64,000 bases of DNA from Chryseobacterium koreense CCUG 49689. Lineage in GTDB: Bacteria; Bacteroidota; Bacteroidia; Flavobacteriales; Weeksellaceae. The DNA lies in the NCBI RefSeq assembly GCF_001045435.1, contig NZ_LFNG01000004.1, forward strand, positions 62,001 through 126,000. Reading direction: 5' to 3'. A program made the translations under genes and the position numbers. Shown piece by piece: positions 43,140 through 52,663 of this stretch (the stretch's first letter is position 1; every line of letters starts with the position of its first letter). The notes beneath the pieces are model-generated. The model was given only the letters and a program-made list of their open reading frames with translations. It was not told the origin of the DNA and did no database searches.

Positions 43140-44918
43140 TTATTTGTTCATCGACATCAAGAACTCCTCGTTGTTTAGAGTTGCTTTGATGTTTTTGTGC
43201 ACGAATTCCATGGCTTCCACAGGATTCATGTCTGAAAGGTATTTTCTTAGGATCCACATTCTCTGCTGAGTAGTGTCATCCAGGAGCAAATCATCTCTTC
43301 TGGTACTTGAGGCCACCAAATCGATTGCCGGATAAATTCGTTTGTTGGCGATTTTTCGGTCAAGCTGAAGTTCCATATTTCCGGTTCCTTTGAATTCCTC
43401 GAAAATGACTTCATCCATTTTGGAACCGGTATCGATCAATGCGGTTGCGATAATGGTTAAAGAACCGCCACCTTCAATATTTCTTGCCGCTCCGAAAAAT
43501 CTTTTCGGTTTGTGCAGCGCGTTGGCATCCACACCGCCGGAAAGAATCTTCCCGGAAGCTGGAGTCACGGTGTTGTAAGCTCTAGCCAATCTTGTAATCG
43601 AGTCGAGGAGAATCACCACATCATGGCCACATTCCACCATTCTCTGCGCTTTAGAAAGAACAAGGTTTGCCACTTTCACATGCTTTTCTGCAGGTTCGTC
43701 GAAGGTTGAAGAGATTACTTCCGCATTTACGCTTCTTTCCATATCGGTTACTTCTTCCGGTCTTTCGTCGATCAAAAGAATCATCATATAGGCTTCCGGA
43801 TGGTTTGCAGAAATAGAATTCGCGATGTCTTTCAGCAACATGGTTTTACCGGTTTTCGGTTGTGCCACGATCATTGCTCTTTGTCCTTTTCCAATCGGCG
43901 TGAATAAATCCACGATTCTTGTGGAGAGGGTGGAGTTTTTCCCGGTCAGGTTGAATTTTTCCTCAGGGAATAGTGGTGTTAAAAACTCAAAAGCAACCCG
44001 GTCTTTGATGAATTCCAAATCTCTCCCGTTGACTTCTGTAGGTTTTAATAAGGAAAAATATTTCTCACCTTCTTTTGGCAAGCGAACAATTCCTTTTACC
44101 GTGTCACCTGTTTTCAGACCATAATTTCTGATTTGGTTGGTAGAAACATACACGTCATCCGGGGAGGAAATGTAAGAGAAATCTGAAGAGCGAAGGAATC
44201 CGTAGTTATCCGGAAGGATTTCCAAAACGCCTTCAATGGTCACCAATCCATCAAAATTGAAATCCTTTTTAGAGTTTTCATCCTGGTTTTCGGCATTCTG
44301 ATTTTTGTTTTTATTTTGATTCTTGTGTTGGTGCTGTTGTTTGTTCTGATTTCCGTTTTGATTCTGATTTCCGTTTCCGTTGGGGTTCCTGTTTGGATTT
44401 TCGTTTGTTGGCTGAGGTTTTGGTTGTTCCGGACTGGTTTCTTTTTCTGTGGAATTTCCTGCGGCAACTGGTTCAGGAGTCGCTTCCTCTTTCGGATTCG
44501 GGATTCTTTGTCTTTTTTTCTTCTGCTGATTTCTATTTGGTTCGGCAGGAGTCTGTGTTTTTGTCTCTTGCAGAGCGTTTTCCGTGATTTCGTCTGTGGG
44601 TTTCGCTTCAATGATTTCCGTTTTTTCGAAAGGAATTTCTGCGGAAATCTCTGCCGGTTGTTCGGTCTTCTTTTTTGCTGCCGGTTTTTTTGCTGCCGGC
44701 TTTTTCACTGCAGGAGTGGTTTTGTCTTCTGTATTCATAGGGGTTTCGGTGGCGTTGTAATAATCTTTTGCTACTTTGGTGTTAGACGCCTGAAAGTCTA
44801 ATATGGCAAAAATTTTATCATTATCGGTGCTGTTTTTAGCAACTTTAACGCCTAAATCTTTCGAGATTTTGTCCAAATCCAGAGCGGATTTCGACCTTAA
44901 CGTTTCGATGTTGAACAT
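43140..44918 (-). CDS. rho: Transcription termination factor Rho with N-terminal insertion
   Basis: 592 residues, against about 420 in E. coli. The N-terminal Rho_N helix bundle ([18 protein letters not shown]) is followed by a disordered insertion (about 70-225), first Ala/Lys/Glu/Pro-rich, then Asn/Gln/Lys-rich. The RNA-binding domain ([21 protein letters not shown]) and the ATPase (Walker A QPKTGKTM, Walker [17 protein letters not shown]) are complete. Such insertions occur in Rho of many Bacteroidota and may favour condensation. Transcription starts from a box at 45014. Confidence 0.96.
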   Translation of the reverse strand: MFNIETLRSKSALDLDKISKDLGVKVAKNSTDNDKIFAILDFQASNTKVAKDYYNATETPMNTEDKTTPAVKKPAAKKPAAKKKTEQPAEISAEIPFEKTEIIEAKPTDEITENALQETKTQTPAEPNRNQQKKKRQRIPNPKEEATPEPVAAGNSTEKETSPEQPKPQPTNENPNRNPNGNGNQNQNGNQNKQQHQHKNQNKNKNQNAENQDENSKKDFNFDGLVTIEGVLEILPDNYGFLRSSDFSYISSPDDVYVSTNQIRNYGLKTGDTVKGIVRLPKEGEKYFSLLKPTEVNGRDLEFIKDRVAFEFLTPLFPEEKFNLTGKNSTLSTRIVDLFTPIGKGQRAMIVAQPKTGKTMLLKDIANSISANHPEAYMMILLIDERPEEVTDMERSVNAEVISSTFDEPAEKHVKVANLVLSKAQRMVECGHDVVILLDSITRLARAYNTVTPASGKILSGGVDANALHKPKRFFGAARNIEGGGSLTIIATALIDTGSKMDEVIFEEFKGTGNMELQLDRKIANKRIYPAIDLVASSTRRDDLLLDDTTQQRMWILRKYLSDMNPVEAMEFVHKNIKATLNNEEFLMSMNK

Positions 44919-45006
44919 AAATGTTACGTAAAAAAGGTGTTATATAAGTGTGTGTAAGTAAGAAGATTAAGTCGGGCGACTTTTCTTAATCAGATCAATA
45001 ATAGTG

Positions 45007-45014
45007 CAAATCTA
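45007..45014 (-). promoter_or_regulatory. Candidate -7 box for rho
   Basis: TAGATTTG on the minus strand (45014 to 45007), leaving a leader of about 80 nt before the rho ATG. It stands about 35 bp from the opposing box of the DUF4293 gene. Confidence 0.5.
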
Positions 45015-45047
45015 CGCTAAATATTTAATTATGCAAAAAAATATCGC

Positions 45048-45055
45048 TATTTTTG
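45048..45055 (+). promoter_or_regulatory. Candidate -7 box for the DUF4293 gene
   Basis: TATTTTTG fits TAnnTTTG, 19 bp before the ATG at 45075. Confidence 0.5.
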
Positions 45056-45074
45056 CAATTCACAATCAGATAAG

Positions 45075-45464
45075 ATGTTACAAAGAATACAGACCGTCTG
45101 GATATTTTTGGCGATTTTGGGCGCGGTTTTTCTGTTCATTACCGGGCAGGATTTTTCGCTATTCGGACCGACTCCTTTTATTTCCATCGCTTCTGTGGTT
45201 TTGGTCTTGTTTGGATTCATTAGTATTCTGAGTTATAAGGAAAGAAAAAGACAGATCCAGCTGAATAATATCAGCATGATGATAAACGCTTTGTTGCTCG
45301 GTTTATTGGCGTATTGGCTACTCACTTTATCCGGAGGAATTGATTTTCCTGAGAAGGGTATTGAGCCTATTTTTCCGTTATTGTCTATTATTTGTTTGTT
45401 CATCGCAAACATCTACATCCGGAAAGATGAAAGGCTCGTAAAATCTGTGGACAGGCTCCGCTAA
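45075..45464 (+). CDS. DUF4293 membrane protein
   Basis: 129 residues with four predicted membrane helices (about 7-23, 31-50, 66-85, 96-113). LQRIQTVWIFLAILGAV and SYKERKRQIQLNNISMMIN are typical of DUF4293, a Bacteroidota family of unknown role commonly beside rho. It is divergent from rho and followed by a terminator. Confidence 0.85.
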   Translation: MLQRIQTVWIFLAILGAVFLFITGQDFSLFGPTPFISIASVVLVLFGFISILSYKERKRQIQLNNISMMINALLLGLLAYWLLTLSGGIDFPEKGIEPIFPLLSIICLFIANIYIRKDERLVKSVDRLR

Positions 45465-45488
45465 ACTCACAACGATTTTTTTTGAGTG

Positions 45489-45517
45489 AAACAGTTCCTT
45501 CTTGGGACTGTTTTTTT
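45489..45517 (+). terminator. Terminator behind the DUF4293 gene
   Basis: AAACAGTTCC pairs with GGGACTGTTT (one G-U pair) around TTCTT, followed by T7. Confidence 0.9.
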
Positions 45518-45561
45518 CTTGTTCCCACTGCCAAGATGGTTTCCATCAAATTGAAATTATG

Positions 45562-45569
45562 TAATTTTG
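45562..45569 (+). promoter_or_regulatory. Candidate -7 box for the ABC exporter gene
   Basis: TAATTTTG fits TAnnTTTG, 17 bp before the ATG at 45587. Confidence 0.5.
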
Positions 45570-45586
45570 CGACTTAATTTCATTGA

Positions 45587-47425
45587 ATGAAGCCCATCAA
45601 CCGAATTCTTTCTTTCGCTAAACCCCACCGGAAATATTTTTTCGGGAGTATATTCTTTAATATTTTATACTCGCTGCTCAGCATTTTCTCGGTGATCACG
45701 ATGCTGCCAATTCTGAGGATCGTTTTCAAGCTGGATGACGGCGTGGATATCTCGAAAGCACCCATCTACAGCGGAAGATTAGGCGATTATTTCGGTTACC
45801 TTAAAGAAATGGCTTATTACAAAATTCAGCTCAATATCAATGAACTTGGAGCGGTAACCGTTTTAGCCTGGCTTTGTGGAATTACCGCGATTGCATTTTT
45901 GCTCCGAAATCTCTTCAGGTATTTGGGAGCCTATTTTTTGGTTAATTACCGGGTTGGAATTACCAAAGATCTCCGCACGGCGATGTATGACAAATTTTTG
46001 AAACTCCCCGTTTCGTTTTTTACCGAACAGCGAAAAGGCGACATGATCTCGAGGATTTCAAACGATATTGGTGCGGTGGAAGGCGGAATTATGGGTGCTT
46101 TGGTGGATTTGATCAATTCGCCTTTCATGATTATTTCCACGCTGATCACGCTTTTTCTTTTAGACGCAAAACTGACTTTATTTTCGCTCTTGGTTTTCCC
46201 GATCATGGGCTGGATCATTTCCTTCGTGGGGAAAAGCCTGAAAAGAAAGGCGACCCAAGCTCAGGAGGAATTGGGAAACCTGTTTTCGTTGGTGGATGAA
46301 ACTTTGAAATCCTCCAAAGTCATCAAAATTTTCAATGCCGATAAAATTCTGAAAAACCGATTCAATACCACAAATGACAACTGGCAGAAATATGCAATAG
46401 GAATGAGCAGGAGGAGAGAATTGGCTTCCCCGGCGAGTGAATTTCTAGGTTCTATCACCATTCTCCTGATTACGTGGTTTGCCGGACAAAGCATTATCGC
46501 CGGAACCAATAACGATCCGGTAACGTTTTTAGCGTTCATCGGTCTGTTTTTCCAGATTCTGGATCCCGCCAAAAAACTCTCCAACGCCGTTTCTTCGATT
46601 CAAGGCGGAATGGCCAGTCTGGACCGTGTCTCAGAAGTATTAGACTATGATTTAAAAGTGGATGAAGCCGAAAATCCAATTCCGATTTCTACCCTGAAAG
46701 ATCAAGTGGAATTTAAAGAAATCGGGTTTTATTACGATAAGGACAATGTCATCTTGAAGAACTTTAACCTCACAATTCCCAAAGGTAAAACCATCGCTTT
46801 AGTGGGACAGTCTGGTTCCGGGAAAACGACCATCGCCAATTTGCTTGCCCGTTTTTATGATGTTTCAGAAGGTGAAATCTTGGTGGATGGCATTGATTTA
46901 AAAGAATTGAAAGTTCAGGATTACCGAAACCTTTTGGGAATGGTCACTCAGGAATCCGTTTTGTTCAATGATTCTATTTTTAACAATATTTTGATGGGAA
47001 AACCGGATGCCACCGAAGCGGAGGTAATCGCTGCAGCGAAAATTGCAAACGCCCATCAATTCATAGAAAATCTTCCGGAAAAATATTACACCAATATCGG
47101 TGACGATGGCAACAAACTTTCTGGCGGACAAAAACAAAGGGTCTCCATTGCAAGAGCCGTGCTGAAAAATCCACCGATCATGATTTTGGACGAGGCCACT
47201 TCCGCATTAGATACAGAATCCGAAAGATTCGTTCAGGATGCCTTGGAAAAAATGATGGAAAACCGAACTTCACTGGTCATTGCGCACCGGCTTTCCACCA
47301 TCCAAAAAGCGGATTGGATCGTGGTGATGGAACGAGGAGAAATCATAGAACAGGGAACCCACCAGGAACTTTTCGCAAAAAATGGAATCTACCGAAAGTT
47401 GGTGGAATTGCAGAATTTTGATTGA
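45587..47425 (+). CDS. ABC exporter, fused permease-ATPase (MsbA-like)
   Basis: 612 residues. Six membrane helices lie in the first 330 residues, with the coupling region SNDIGAVEGGIMG. The ATPase follows: Walker A GQSGSGKTT, signature LSGGQKQR, Walker B ILDEATSALD and switch IAHRLSTI. It works as a homodimer. The closest well-known relative is the lipid A flippase MsbA, fitting an outer-membrane organism, but other lipid or drug exporters look the same. Confidence 0.92.
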   Translation: MKPINRILSFAKPHRKYFFGSIFFNILYSLLSIFSVITMLPILRIVFKLDDGVDISKAPIYSGRLGDYFGYLKEMAYYKIQLNINELGAVTVLAWLCGITAIAFLLRNLFRYLGAYFLVNYRVGITKDLRTAMYDKFLKLPVSFFTEQRKGDMISRISNDIGAVEGGIMGALVDLINSPFMIISTLITLFLLDAKLTLFSLLVFPIMGWIISFVGKSLKRKATQAQEELGNLFSLVDETLKSSKVIKIFNADKILKNRFNTTNDNWQKYAIGMSRRRELASPASEFLGSITILLITWFAGQSIIAGTNNDPVTFLAFIGLFFQILDPAKKLSNAVSSIQGGMASLDRVSEVLDYDLKVDEAENPIPISTLKDQVEFKEIGFYYDKDNVILKNFNLTIPKGKTIALVGQSGSGKTTIANLLARFYDVSEGEILVDGIDLKELKVQDYRNLLGMVTQESVLFNDSIFNNILMGKPDATEAEVIAAAKIANAHQFIENLPEKYYTNIGDDGNKLSGGQKQRVSIARAVLKNPPIMILDEATSALDTESERFVQDALEKMMENRTSLVIAHRLSTIQKADWIVVMERGEIIEQGTHQELFAKNGIYRKLVELQNFD

Positions 47426-47496
47426 GAATCTCCAGGAATCCATGAATAAGTTGGCAGATTCGTAAACTAGTGTAACGACATCGTCAAATTAGGACA

Positions 47497-50076
47497 TCAC
47501 CGCCCAATCATCTTCTTGATCGAATTCAGTTTCATTAAAGCTTCTATTGGCGTCAGCGTATTGATGTCGATTTTTGTGAGTTCTTCACGGATATTTTCTA
47601 GGACCGGATCATCGAGCTGAAAGAATGAAAGCTGAAGATTTTCCTCGGTAATCGCTTTGGTTTTTTCTTTACCACTTTTGTGGGAACGGCTTTTTTCTAA
47701 AGTTTTTAAAACTTCATTCGCCCGATTTATCACTGTGGATGGCATTCCGGCGAGTTTCGCAACATGAATCCCGAAACTGTGCTCGCTTCCACCCGGAACG
47801 AGTTTCCGCATGAAAATAATATTTCCTTTATTCTCCTGAATGGAAACGTGGTAATTCTTGATCCGCTCGAAATTCACTGTCATTTCATTGAGTTCGTGGT
47901 AATGGGTCGCAAACAAAGTTTTCGGCTGCGTCGGATGTTGATGGAGGTATTCGGCAATTGCCCATGCAATCGAAACTCCGTCATAAGTGGAAGTTCCACG
48001 ACCGATTTCGTCCAGTAGAATCAAGCTTCTTTCGGAAATATTGTTCAGGATATTGGCCGCTTCGTTCATTTCGACCATGAAAGTGGATTCGCCTGCAGAA
48101 ATATTGTCGGTTGCTCCTACTCTGGTAAAAATTTTGTCTAGAATCCCGATTTCCGCATGTTTTGCGGGAATGAAACTTCCGATCTGCGCCATCAGACAAA
48201 TGATTGCGGTTTGCCGGAGAATGGCAGATTTTCCCGCCATATTCGGTCCGGTTACCATAATGATCTGCTGCGAGTTGCGGTCGAGAAAAAGGTCGTTTGG
48301 AATGTATTTTTCGCCTAAAGGTAGCGCATTTTCAATGATGGGATGCCTTGCTTCGGTCAATGAAATTTCCAGCGTGTCATTCAGAATCGGTTTGGTGTAA
48401 CTTTCAGAAACAGCCAGTTCGGACAATCCGACTCCGCAATCCAATTCAGCGATGATTCTGGAATTTTCCTGAATCTGGTCGATGTAGATCATCACATTTT
48501 CGCAAACTTTTCGGTAAAGTTCGTGTTCTATTTTCGAGATTTTTTCTTCGGCACCGAGAATCTGCTCCTCGTATTCCTTCAGTTCCTCAGTGATGTATCT
48601 TTCGGCATTGACCAAAGTCTGTTTCCGGATCCAGTCGTCCGGAACTTTATCTTTGTGTGTATTTCTAACTTCGATAAAGTACCCGAAAACATTGTTGAAA
48701 CTGATTTTCAAACTCGAAATTCCGGTGCGTTCGGTTTCCCTTTCGCACATTTCGTCCAGGAAATTTTTTCCTTTGTTTTGAAGATTTCTCAACCGGTCGA
48801 GCTCTTCGGAAATCCCGTTTTTAATGACATTTCCCTTTGCAATGTATACAGGAAGTTCCTCATTCAGATAGTTTTGCAAATATTTAATGATATCTTCCAA
48901 ATCATTCAGCGGCTGAATCCACGCCAAAACCTGATCAGAAGAATGAAGCAAACTTTTGATTTGATGAATGTTGATCAAACTTTGACGGAGGTGGCCGAGT
49001 TCCTTCGGCGTAATTTTTTCCGAAGCCAGTTTTCCCATCAAACGGTCCAGATCGGAAATGGATTTCAGAAGCTGAAGAATCTCGTATTTCAAAGCATCTT
49101 CGGTATTGAAAAACTCGATCAGGTTTAATCTTCGGTTAATTTCATCCACGGATTTCAACGGGAGAATCAGCCGTCTTCTCAGCAGTCTTCCTCCCATCGG
49201 CGTCGAGGTTTTATCGATAATATCCAACAGTGATTTTCCTTGCGGATTGCTTGGATAAACGATTTCCAGATTCCTCAAGGTGAACTGGTCCATCATCAGA
49301 TAATTATCCTGCGGAATGAGTTGTATTTTCGTAATGTGCTGTAAAAGAGCGTGGTGTGTGTCTTCAACCAAATAGGCAAAAATTGCTCCGGCTGCGATAA
49401 TTCCCAATTTCATTTCATCCACACCGAATCCTTTCAGCGAATTGGTTTTGAAATGGTTGGTCAGTTTTTCATAAGCATAATTCAATTGAAATGCCCAATC
49501 TTCGAGTTTAAAGGAATTTTTATTTTTAAGTGGAGTCGGGAGTTCGGTGGTTCTTTGGTAGATGATTTCACTCGGATCGAAAGTGGAAACGAGATGCAGT
49601 AATTTCTCCAGATTACCTTCCGAAACCAAAAATTCTCCCGTGGAAATATCAACCAGCGCCATTCCGAATTTCTCTTTTTCCTTATGGATGGAAAGCAGGA
49701 AATTGTTTTTCTTAGAGCTCAAAACCTGCTCGTTGAAAGTCACACCTGGAGTTACCAATTCTGTGACGCCTCTTTTCACGATTCCTTTCACGGTTTTCGG
49801 ATCTTCGAGTTGGTCGCAGATGGCCACTCGAAGTCCTGCTCTCACGAGTTTCGGCAAATAAGAATCGATGGAATGGTGCGGAAATCCGGCCAGTTCCAGC
49901 TGGGAATCGCCGTTGTTTCTTTTGGTTAAAACGATGCCGAGAATTTGTGATGCCTTGATCGCGTCCGTCCCGAAAGTTTCATAGAAATCCCCGACACGAA
50001 ACAGCAGCAAAGCATCCGGATATTTCGCTTTGATGGTATTGTACTGCGTCATTAAAGGGGTTTCTTTCTTGGCCAT
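47497..50076 (-). CDS. mutS: DNA mismatch repair protein MutS
   Basis: 859 residues from the ATG at 50076 (an in-frame TTG lies 8 codons upstream). The mismatch-reading motif is seen in LLFRVGDFYETFG, and the ATPase shows TGPNMAGKSAILRQ, Walker B LILLDEIGRGTSTYDG and FATHYHEL. A C-terminal dimerisation tail is present. MutS detects mismatches and recruits MutL. Length and domain order are those of MutS1. Confidence 0.96.
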   Translation of the reverse strand: MAKKETPLMTQYNTIKAKYPDALLLFRVGDFYETFGTDAIKASQILGIVLTKRNNGDSQLELAGFPHHSIDSYLPKLVRAGLRVAICDQLEDPKTVKGIVKRGVTELVTPGVTFNEQVLSSKKNNFLLSIHKEKEKFGMALVDISTGEFLVSEGNLEKLLHLVSTFDPSEIIYQRTTELPTPLKNKNSFKLEDWAFQLNYAYEKLTNHFKTNSLKGFGVDEMKLGIIAAGAIFAYLVEDTHHALLQHITKIQLIPQDNYLMMDQFTLRNLEIVYPSNPQGKSLLDIIDKTSTPMGGRLLRRRLILPLKSVDEINRRLNLIEFFNTEDALKYEILQLLKSISDLDRLMGKLASEKITPKELGHLRQSLINIHQIKSLLHSSDQVLAWIQPLNDLEDIIKYLQNYLNEELPVYIAKGNVIKNGISEELDRLRNLQNKGKNFLDEMCERETERTGISSLKISFNNVFGYFIEVRNTHKDKVPDDWIRKQTLVNAERYITEELKEYEEQILGAEEKISKIEHELYRKVCENVMIYIDQIQENSRIIAELDCGVGLSELAVSESYTKPILNDTLEISLTEARHPIIENALPLGEKYIPNDLFLDRNSQQIIMVTGPNMAGKSAILRQTAIICLMAQIGSFIPAKHAEIGILDKIFTRVGATDNISAGESTFMVEMNEAANILNNISERSLILLDEIGRGTSTYDGVSIAWAIAEYLHQHPTQPKTLFATHYHELNEMTVNFERIKNYHVSIQENKGNIIFMRKLVPGGSEHSFGIHVAKLAGMPSTVINRANEVLKTLEKSRSHKSGKEKTKAITEENLQLSFFQLDDPVLENIREELTKIDINTLTPIEALMKLNSIKKMIGR

Positions 50077-50346
50077 TTTTGATGTGGAAAATTTCTGCAA
50101 GATAAAAAAAGGGATTTACAAAAAAAAAAGATACCATTGATTGTTTGGTTAAATATTTGGGTCGCTGTAAAAATTCATGCAAGACCTTTCGCTTTAGCAA
50201 TCAACTTGAATTTCCGGCCAAAGTTTAGCGAAATTTTCAAAAAAGGCATTTGGGATCAGTACGAAATCTGCCGAAATTCTTGCATTAAGATTTCTCCGGG
50301 CTTTAAGTTTCCTATTTTCTTCAGTACTTTTGTCAAAAATACGAAA

Positions 50347-50883
50347 ATGCCCTCCACCAAGAAACTGAAACTCGAAGAATTAGGTAGAATCGATGTTGAA
50401 ACTTTTAAGCAGACCGAGAAAATTTCGTTGGTCGTGGTTTTGGATAATATCCGAAGCATGCATAATGTGGGAGCAGTTTTCAGAACGGCGGATGCTTTTT
50501 TGGTCGAAAAAATCATCCTTTGCGGAATCACGCCACAACCGCCGCACCGCGAAATCCACAAAGCCGCATTGGGTGCCACAGAAAGTGTGACTTGGAGTTA
50601 TGAGAAGAATATTTCTGCTGCTTTGGAAGATTTGAAAAAAGAAAACTTCAAAATCATTGGGATTGAGCAGACTACCCATTCGGAACTTATTACCGAATTT
50701 AATATTGACAAAAAGGGGAAATACGCACTGGTTTTGGGCAACGAAGTTGATGGATTGAGTGATGAGGCACTTCCGCTTTACGATACTTTTCTGGAAATTC
50801 CGCAATTGGGAACCAAACATTCGCTCAACGTCTCGGTTTGTGCGGGAATCGTGATGTGGGAATTTTTTAAAGATTTAAAATAG
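50347..50883 (+). CDS. TrmH/SpoU family RNA methyltransferase
   Basis: 178 residues from the ATG at 50347. The knotted SPOUT fold shows its three motifs: NIRSMHNVGAVFRTADAF, LVLGNEVDGLS and IPQLGTKHSLNVSVCAGIVMWEF. It lacks the N-terminal RNA-binding domain of RlmB, so it probably modifies tRNA or another RNA with help of its dimer; the target base is not evident. A start further upstream (50137) would add 70 residues with no resemblance to the family. It is convergent with the CDF gene. Confidence 0.9.
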   Translation: MPSTKKLKLEELGRIDVETFKQTEKISLVVVLDNIRSMHNVGAVFRTADAFLVEKIILCGITPQPPHREIHKAALGATESVTWSYEKNISAALEDLKKENFKIIGIEQTTHSELITEFNIDKKGKYALVLGNEVDGLSDEALPLYDTFLEIPQLGTKHSLNVSVCAGIVMWEFFKDLK

Positions 50884-50895
50884 TATCCGGCTTTT

Positions 50896-51909
50896 CTAAC
50901 TGCTGGAATCCGTTTCGGCAGAATGTTTATTAACTTGTGAAATGTTCGATTGATTCCACGTAATCCTTTTTTTGAAAGGTCTCTCCCGAACTGGACATTC
51001 CCAATATTCGCAAATCTCGCAAGAGAAAGGTTTGCAGTCATCCAAATGAAAATTGAACTCAATATTTCGATCCGTATTTTTGGCGATTAATTTATAGACC
51101 TGCTCCATTTCCTCGTGGGCTTTTCTCAACTCGAAATACCACGGCAATGTCAAATGGGCATCTATATGCAGCCCACTTCCATGTTGCTGGATCCTCATGT
51201 TGTGAACATCGATCCATTCTGGTTCACGGTTTTCGTCCAGGATTTTTGCGAGGCGCGAAATCATTCCCAGGTCCGCTTCATCCATGATTCCGCTCAATGA
51301 TTTTCGGATGATTTTGTAACCCACAAAGATGATATAGCTGCCAAAAATTAAGGCAACTGCCGCATCAATCCAGAAAATCTGGGTGAAATAAACCAAAACC
51401 AAACTGAGGACCACTCCTAAAGTGGTGAAGGTATCGCTCTGCAAATGTTTGCCGGAGCTTTGCAAAACGAGAGAATTCTCTTTGATTCCTTTTTTTATGG
51501 AAATATATCCCATCAAATAATTGATGACTGCGGTGGCCGCGATAATCAGGATTCCCCAGTCGAGCTTTTTGGGTTCATTGCCTTGGAGCAGTGAATCCAC
51601 CGCTTCCACAATGATGATGATGCCTGCAAAAATGATGAGCGCACCTTCGATTCCGGAAGTTACAAACTCTACTTTTCCATGTCCATAAGGATGATCCAGG
51701 TCCTTTGGTTTTGCTGCAAGATAGAGTGAGTATAAACCCATGAATGCAGCGATGATATTCACAATGCTTTCCATGGCGTCAGAAAATACCGCGTCGGAAT
51801 TGGTCAGATGCCAAGCAATCAGTTTTCCGATGAAGAGTATGATTCCTACAATCGCAACATTTCTTTGGAAAGCGAAATTGGATTTGGATGAATTTTGAAT
51901 GATGGGCAT
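50896..51909 (-). CDS. Cation diffusion facilitator transporter
   Basis: 337 residues. Six membrane segments, with metal-site residues in SDAMESIVNI and the loop DHPYGHGKVEFV. The cytoplasmic C-terminal domain (about 215-300) is followed by a Cys-rich patch, FSCEICEYWECPVRERPF, that may bind metal and is not part of the standard CDF core. It exports divalent cations such as Zn or Fe by proton exchange. Metal choice is not readable. Confidence 0.92.
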   Translation of the reverse strand: MPIIQNSSKSNFAFQRNVAIVGIILFIGKLIAWHLTNSDAVFSDAMESIVNIIAAFMGLYSLYLAAKPKDLDHPYGHGKVEFVTSGIEGALIIFAGIIIIVEAVDSLLQGNEPKKLDWGILIIAATAVINYLMGYISIKKGIKENSLVLQSSGKHLQSDTFTTLGVVLSLVLVYFTQIFWIDAAVALIFGSYIIFVGYKIIRKSLSGIMDEADLGMISRLAKILDENREPEWIDVHNMRIQQHGSGLHIDAHLTLPWYFELRKAHEEMEQVYKLIAKNTDRNIEFNFHLDDCKPFSCEICEYWECPVRERPFKKRITWNQSNISQVNKHSAETDSSS

Positions 51910-51955
51910 CTAAGTTTGAATATTTTTATTAATATTGTTTGAGGCGTCTAAGAAT

Positions 51956-51980
51956 AAAAAATCCCGCATTGAGCGGGCTT
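51956..51980 (-). terminator. Terminator behind vapC
   Basis: On the minus strand GCCCGC pairs with GCGGG, followed by a T-rich run. It separates the toxin-antitoxin pair from the CDF gene downstream. Confidence 0.75.
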
Positions 51981-51982
51981 TA

Positions 51983-52381
51983 TTATCTTTGAATCCAGTT
52001 TTCGATTTTTAAATGCTCAAAGTTTTGGAAATCTTTGAGGTTCTCAGTTACTAAAGTCAGATCATAATGCAATGCTGTACTAGCAATGAGCATATCAAAC
52101 TCATCATTAACAGGTTTTCCTAATTTGTGCAATCTCAATTTTTCTTTCGCATATCTTTTCGCTGAGCCAATAATTGGAATTACCTCTAAACCTTCTACGA
52201 AGCCATCTACATTTCTAAACGATTTTTTCGGATCTTCGCTTTTTTCTGCACCAAAATAGAGTTCAAAAACTGTAATTTCAGAAATTAAACAATTCCTAAA
52301 TCCAATATTTTTGATTTTTTCCGCAATTTTAAATTTATCACGAAGAAAATGGATGCAGATATTGGTGTCTAAAAGATACAT
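51983..52381 (-). CDS. vapC: VapC-type PIN-domain toxin
   Basis: 132 residues of the PIN fold. Acidic site residues are Asp5 (YLLDTN), Glu40 (VFELYFG), Asp96 (DEFDMLIAS), with Asp117 in TENLKDF. VapC toxins cut tRNA or rRNA to stop growth. The start overlaps the stop of the upstream antitoxin (TAATG), the classic coupled arrangement. A terminator follows. Confidence 0.92.
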   Translation of the reverse strand: MYLLDTNICIHFLRDKFKIAEKIKNIGFRNCLISEITVFELYFGAEKSEDPKKSFRNVDGFVEGLEVIPIIGSAKRYAKEKLRLHKLGKPVNDEFDMLIASTALHYDLTLVTENLKDFQNFEHLKIENWIQR

Positions 52382-52629
52382 TATAAATCGACTTCTCTTT
52401 TTCTAAAGTGTCTGCTTTCCTTTATTTCCTTGATGATTTCATCAGAAGGTTTGCTAGAACCAAATCCGCCCGCAGAAGCAAAAAATTTTCTTTCACGCTC
52501 CTTTTCTTCGTCTTTTTCTTTTTTGAGTGATTTCAATAATCTTTCAATAATCTCAATTTTCGCATAGGAACTTAACTTCTCAATTTGAAGCAGATAAGTT
52601 TCTAAGATATTTTTTTCGATGGTCGTCAT
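52381..52629 (-). CDS. Antitoxin partner of VapC
   Basis: 82 residues from the ATG at 52629. The N-terminal half is helical (ILETYLLQIEKLSSYAKIEIIERLL), the middle strongly charged (KKEKDEEKERERKF) and the C-terminus basic and probably unfolded until it wraps the toxin. I do not recognise a named antitoxin family; the pairing rests on the coupled position before vapC. It begins 35 bp after asd on the same strand. Confidence 0.8.
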   Translation of the reverse strand: MTTIEKNILETYLLQIEKLSSYAKIEIIERLLKSLKKEKDEEKERERKFFASAGGFGSSKPSDEIIKEIKESRHFRKREVDL

Positions 52630-52663
52630 CACAGTAATTTTAACCAAAAATACGAAACAATTT

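Noticed and set aside
44316-44801. Forward ORF of 161 codons
   Set aside because: Antisense to the low-complexity region of Rho; its Phe/Leu/Cys-rich translation is an artefact of the Asn/Gln/Lys codons on the other strand.
48523-49128. Forward ORF of 201 codons
   Set aside because: Antisense shadow of mutS; Phe/Val-rich composition typical of reversed coding sequence.
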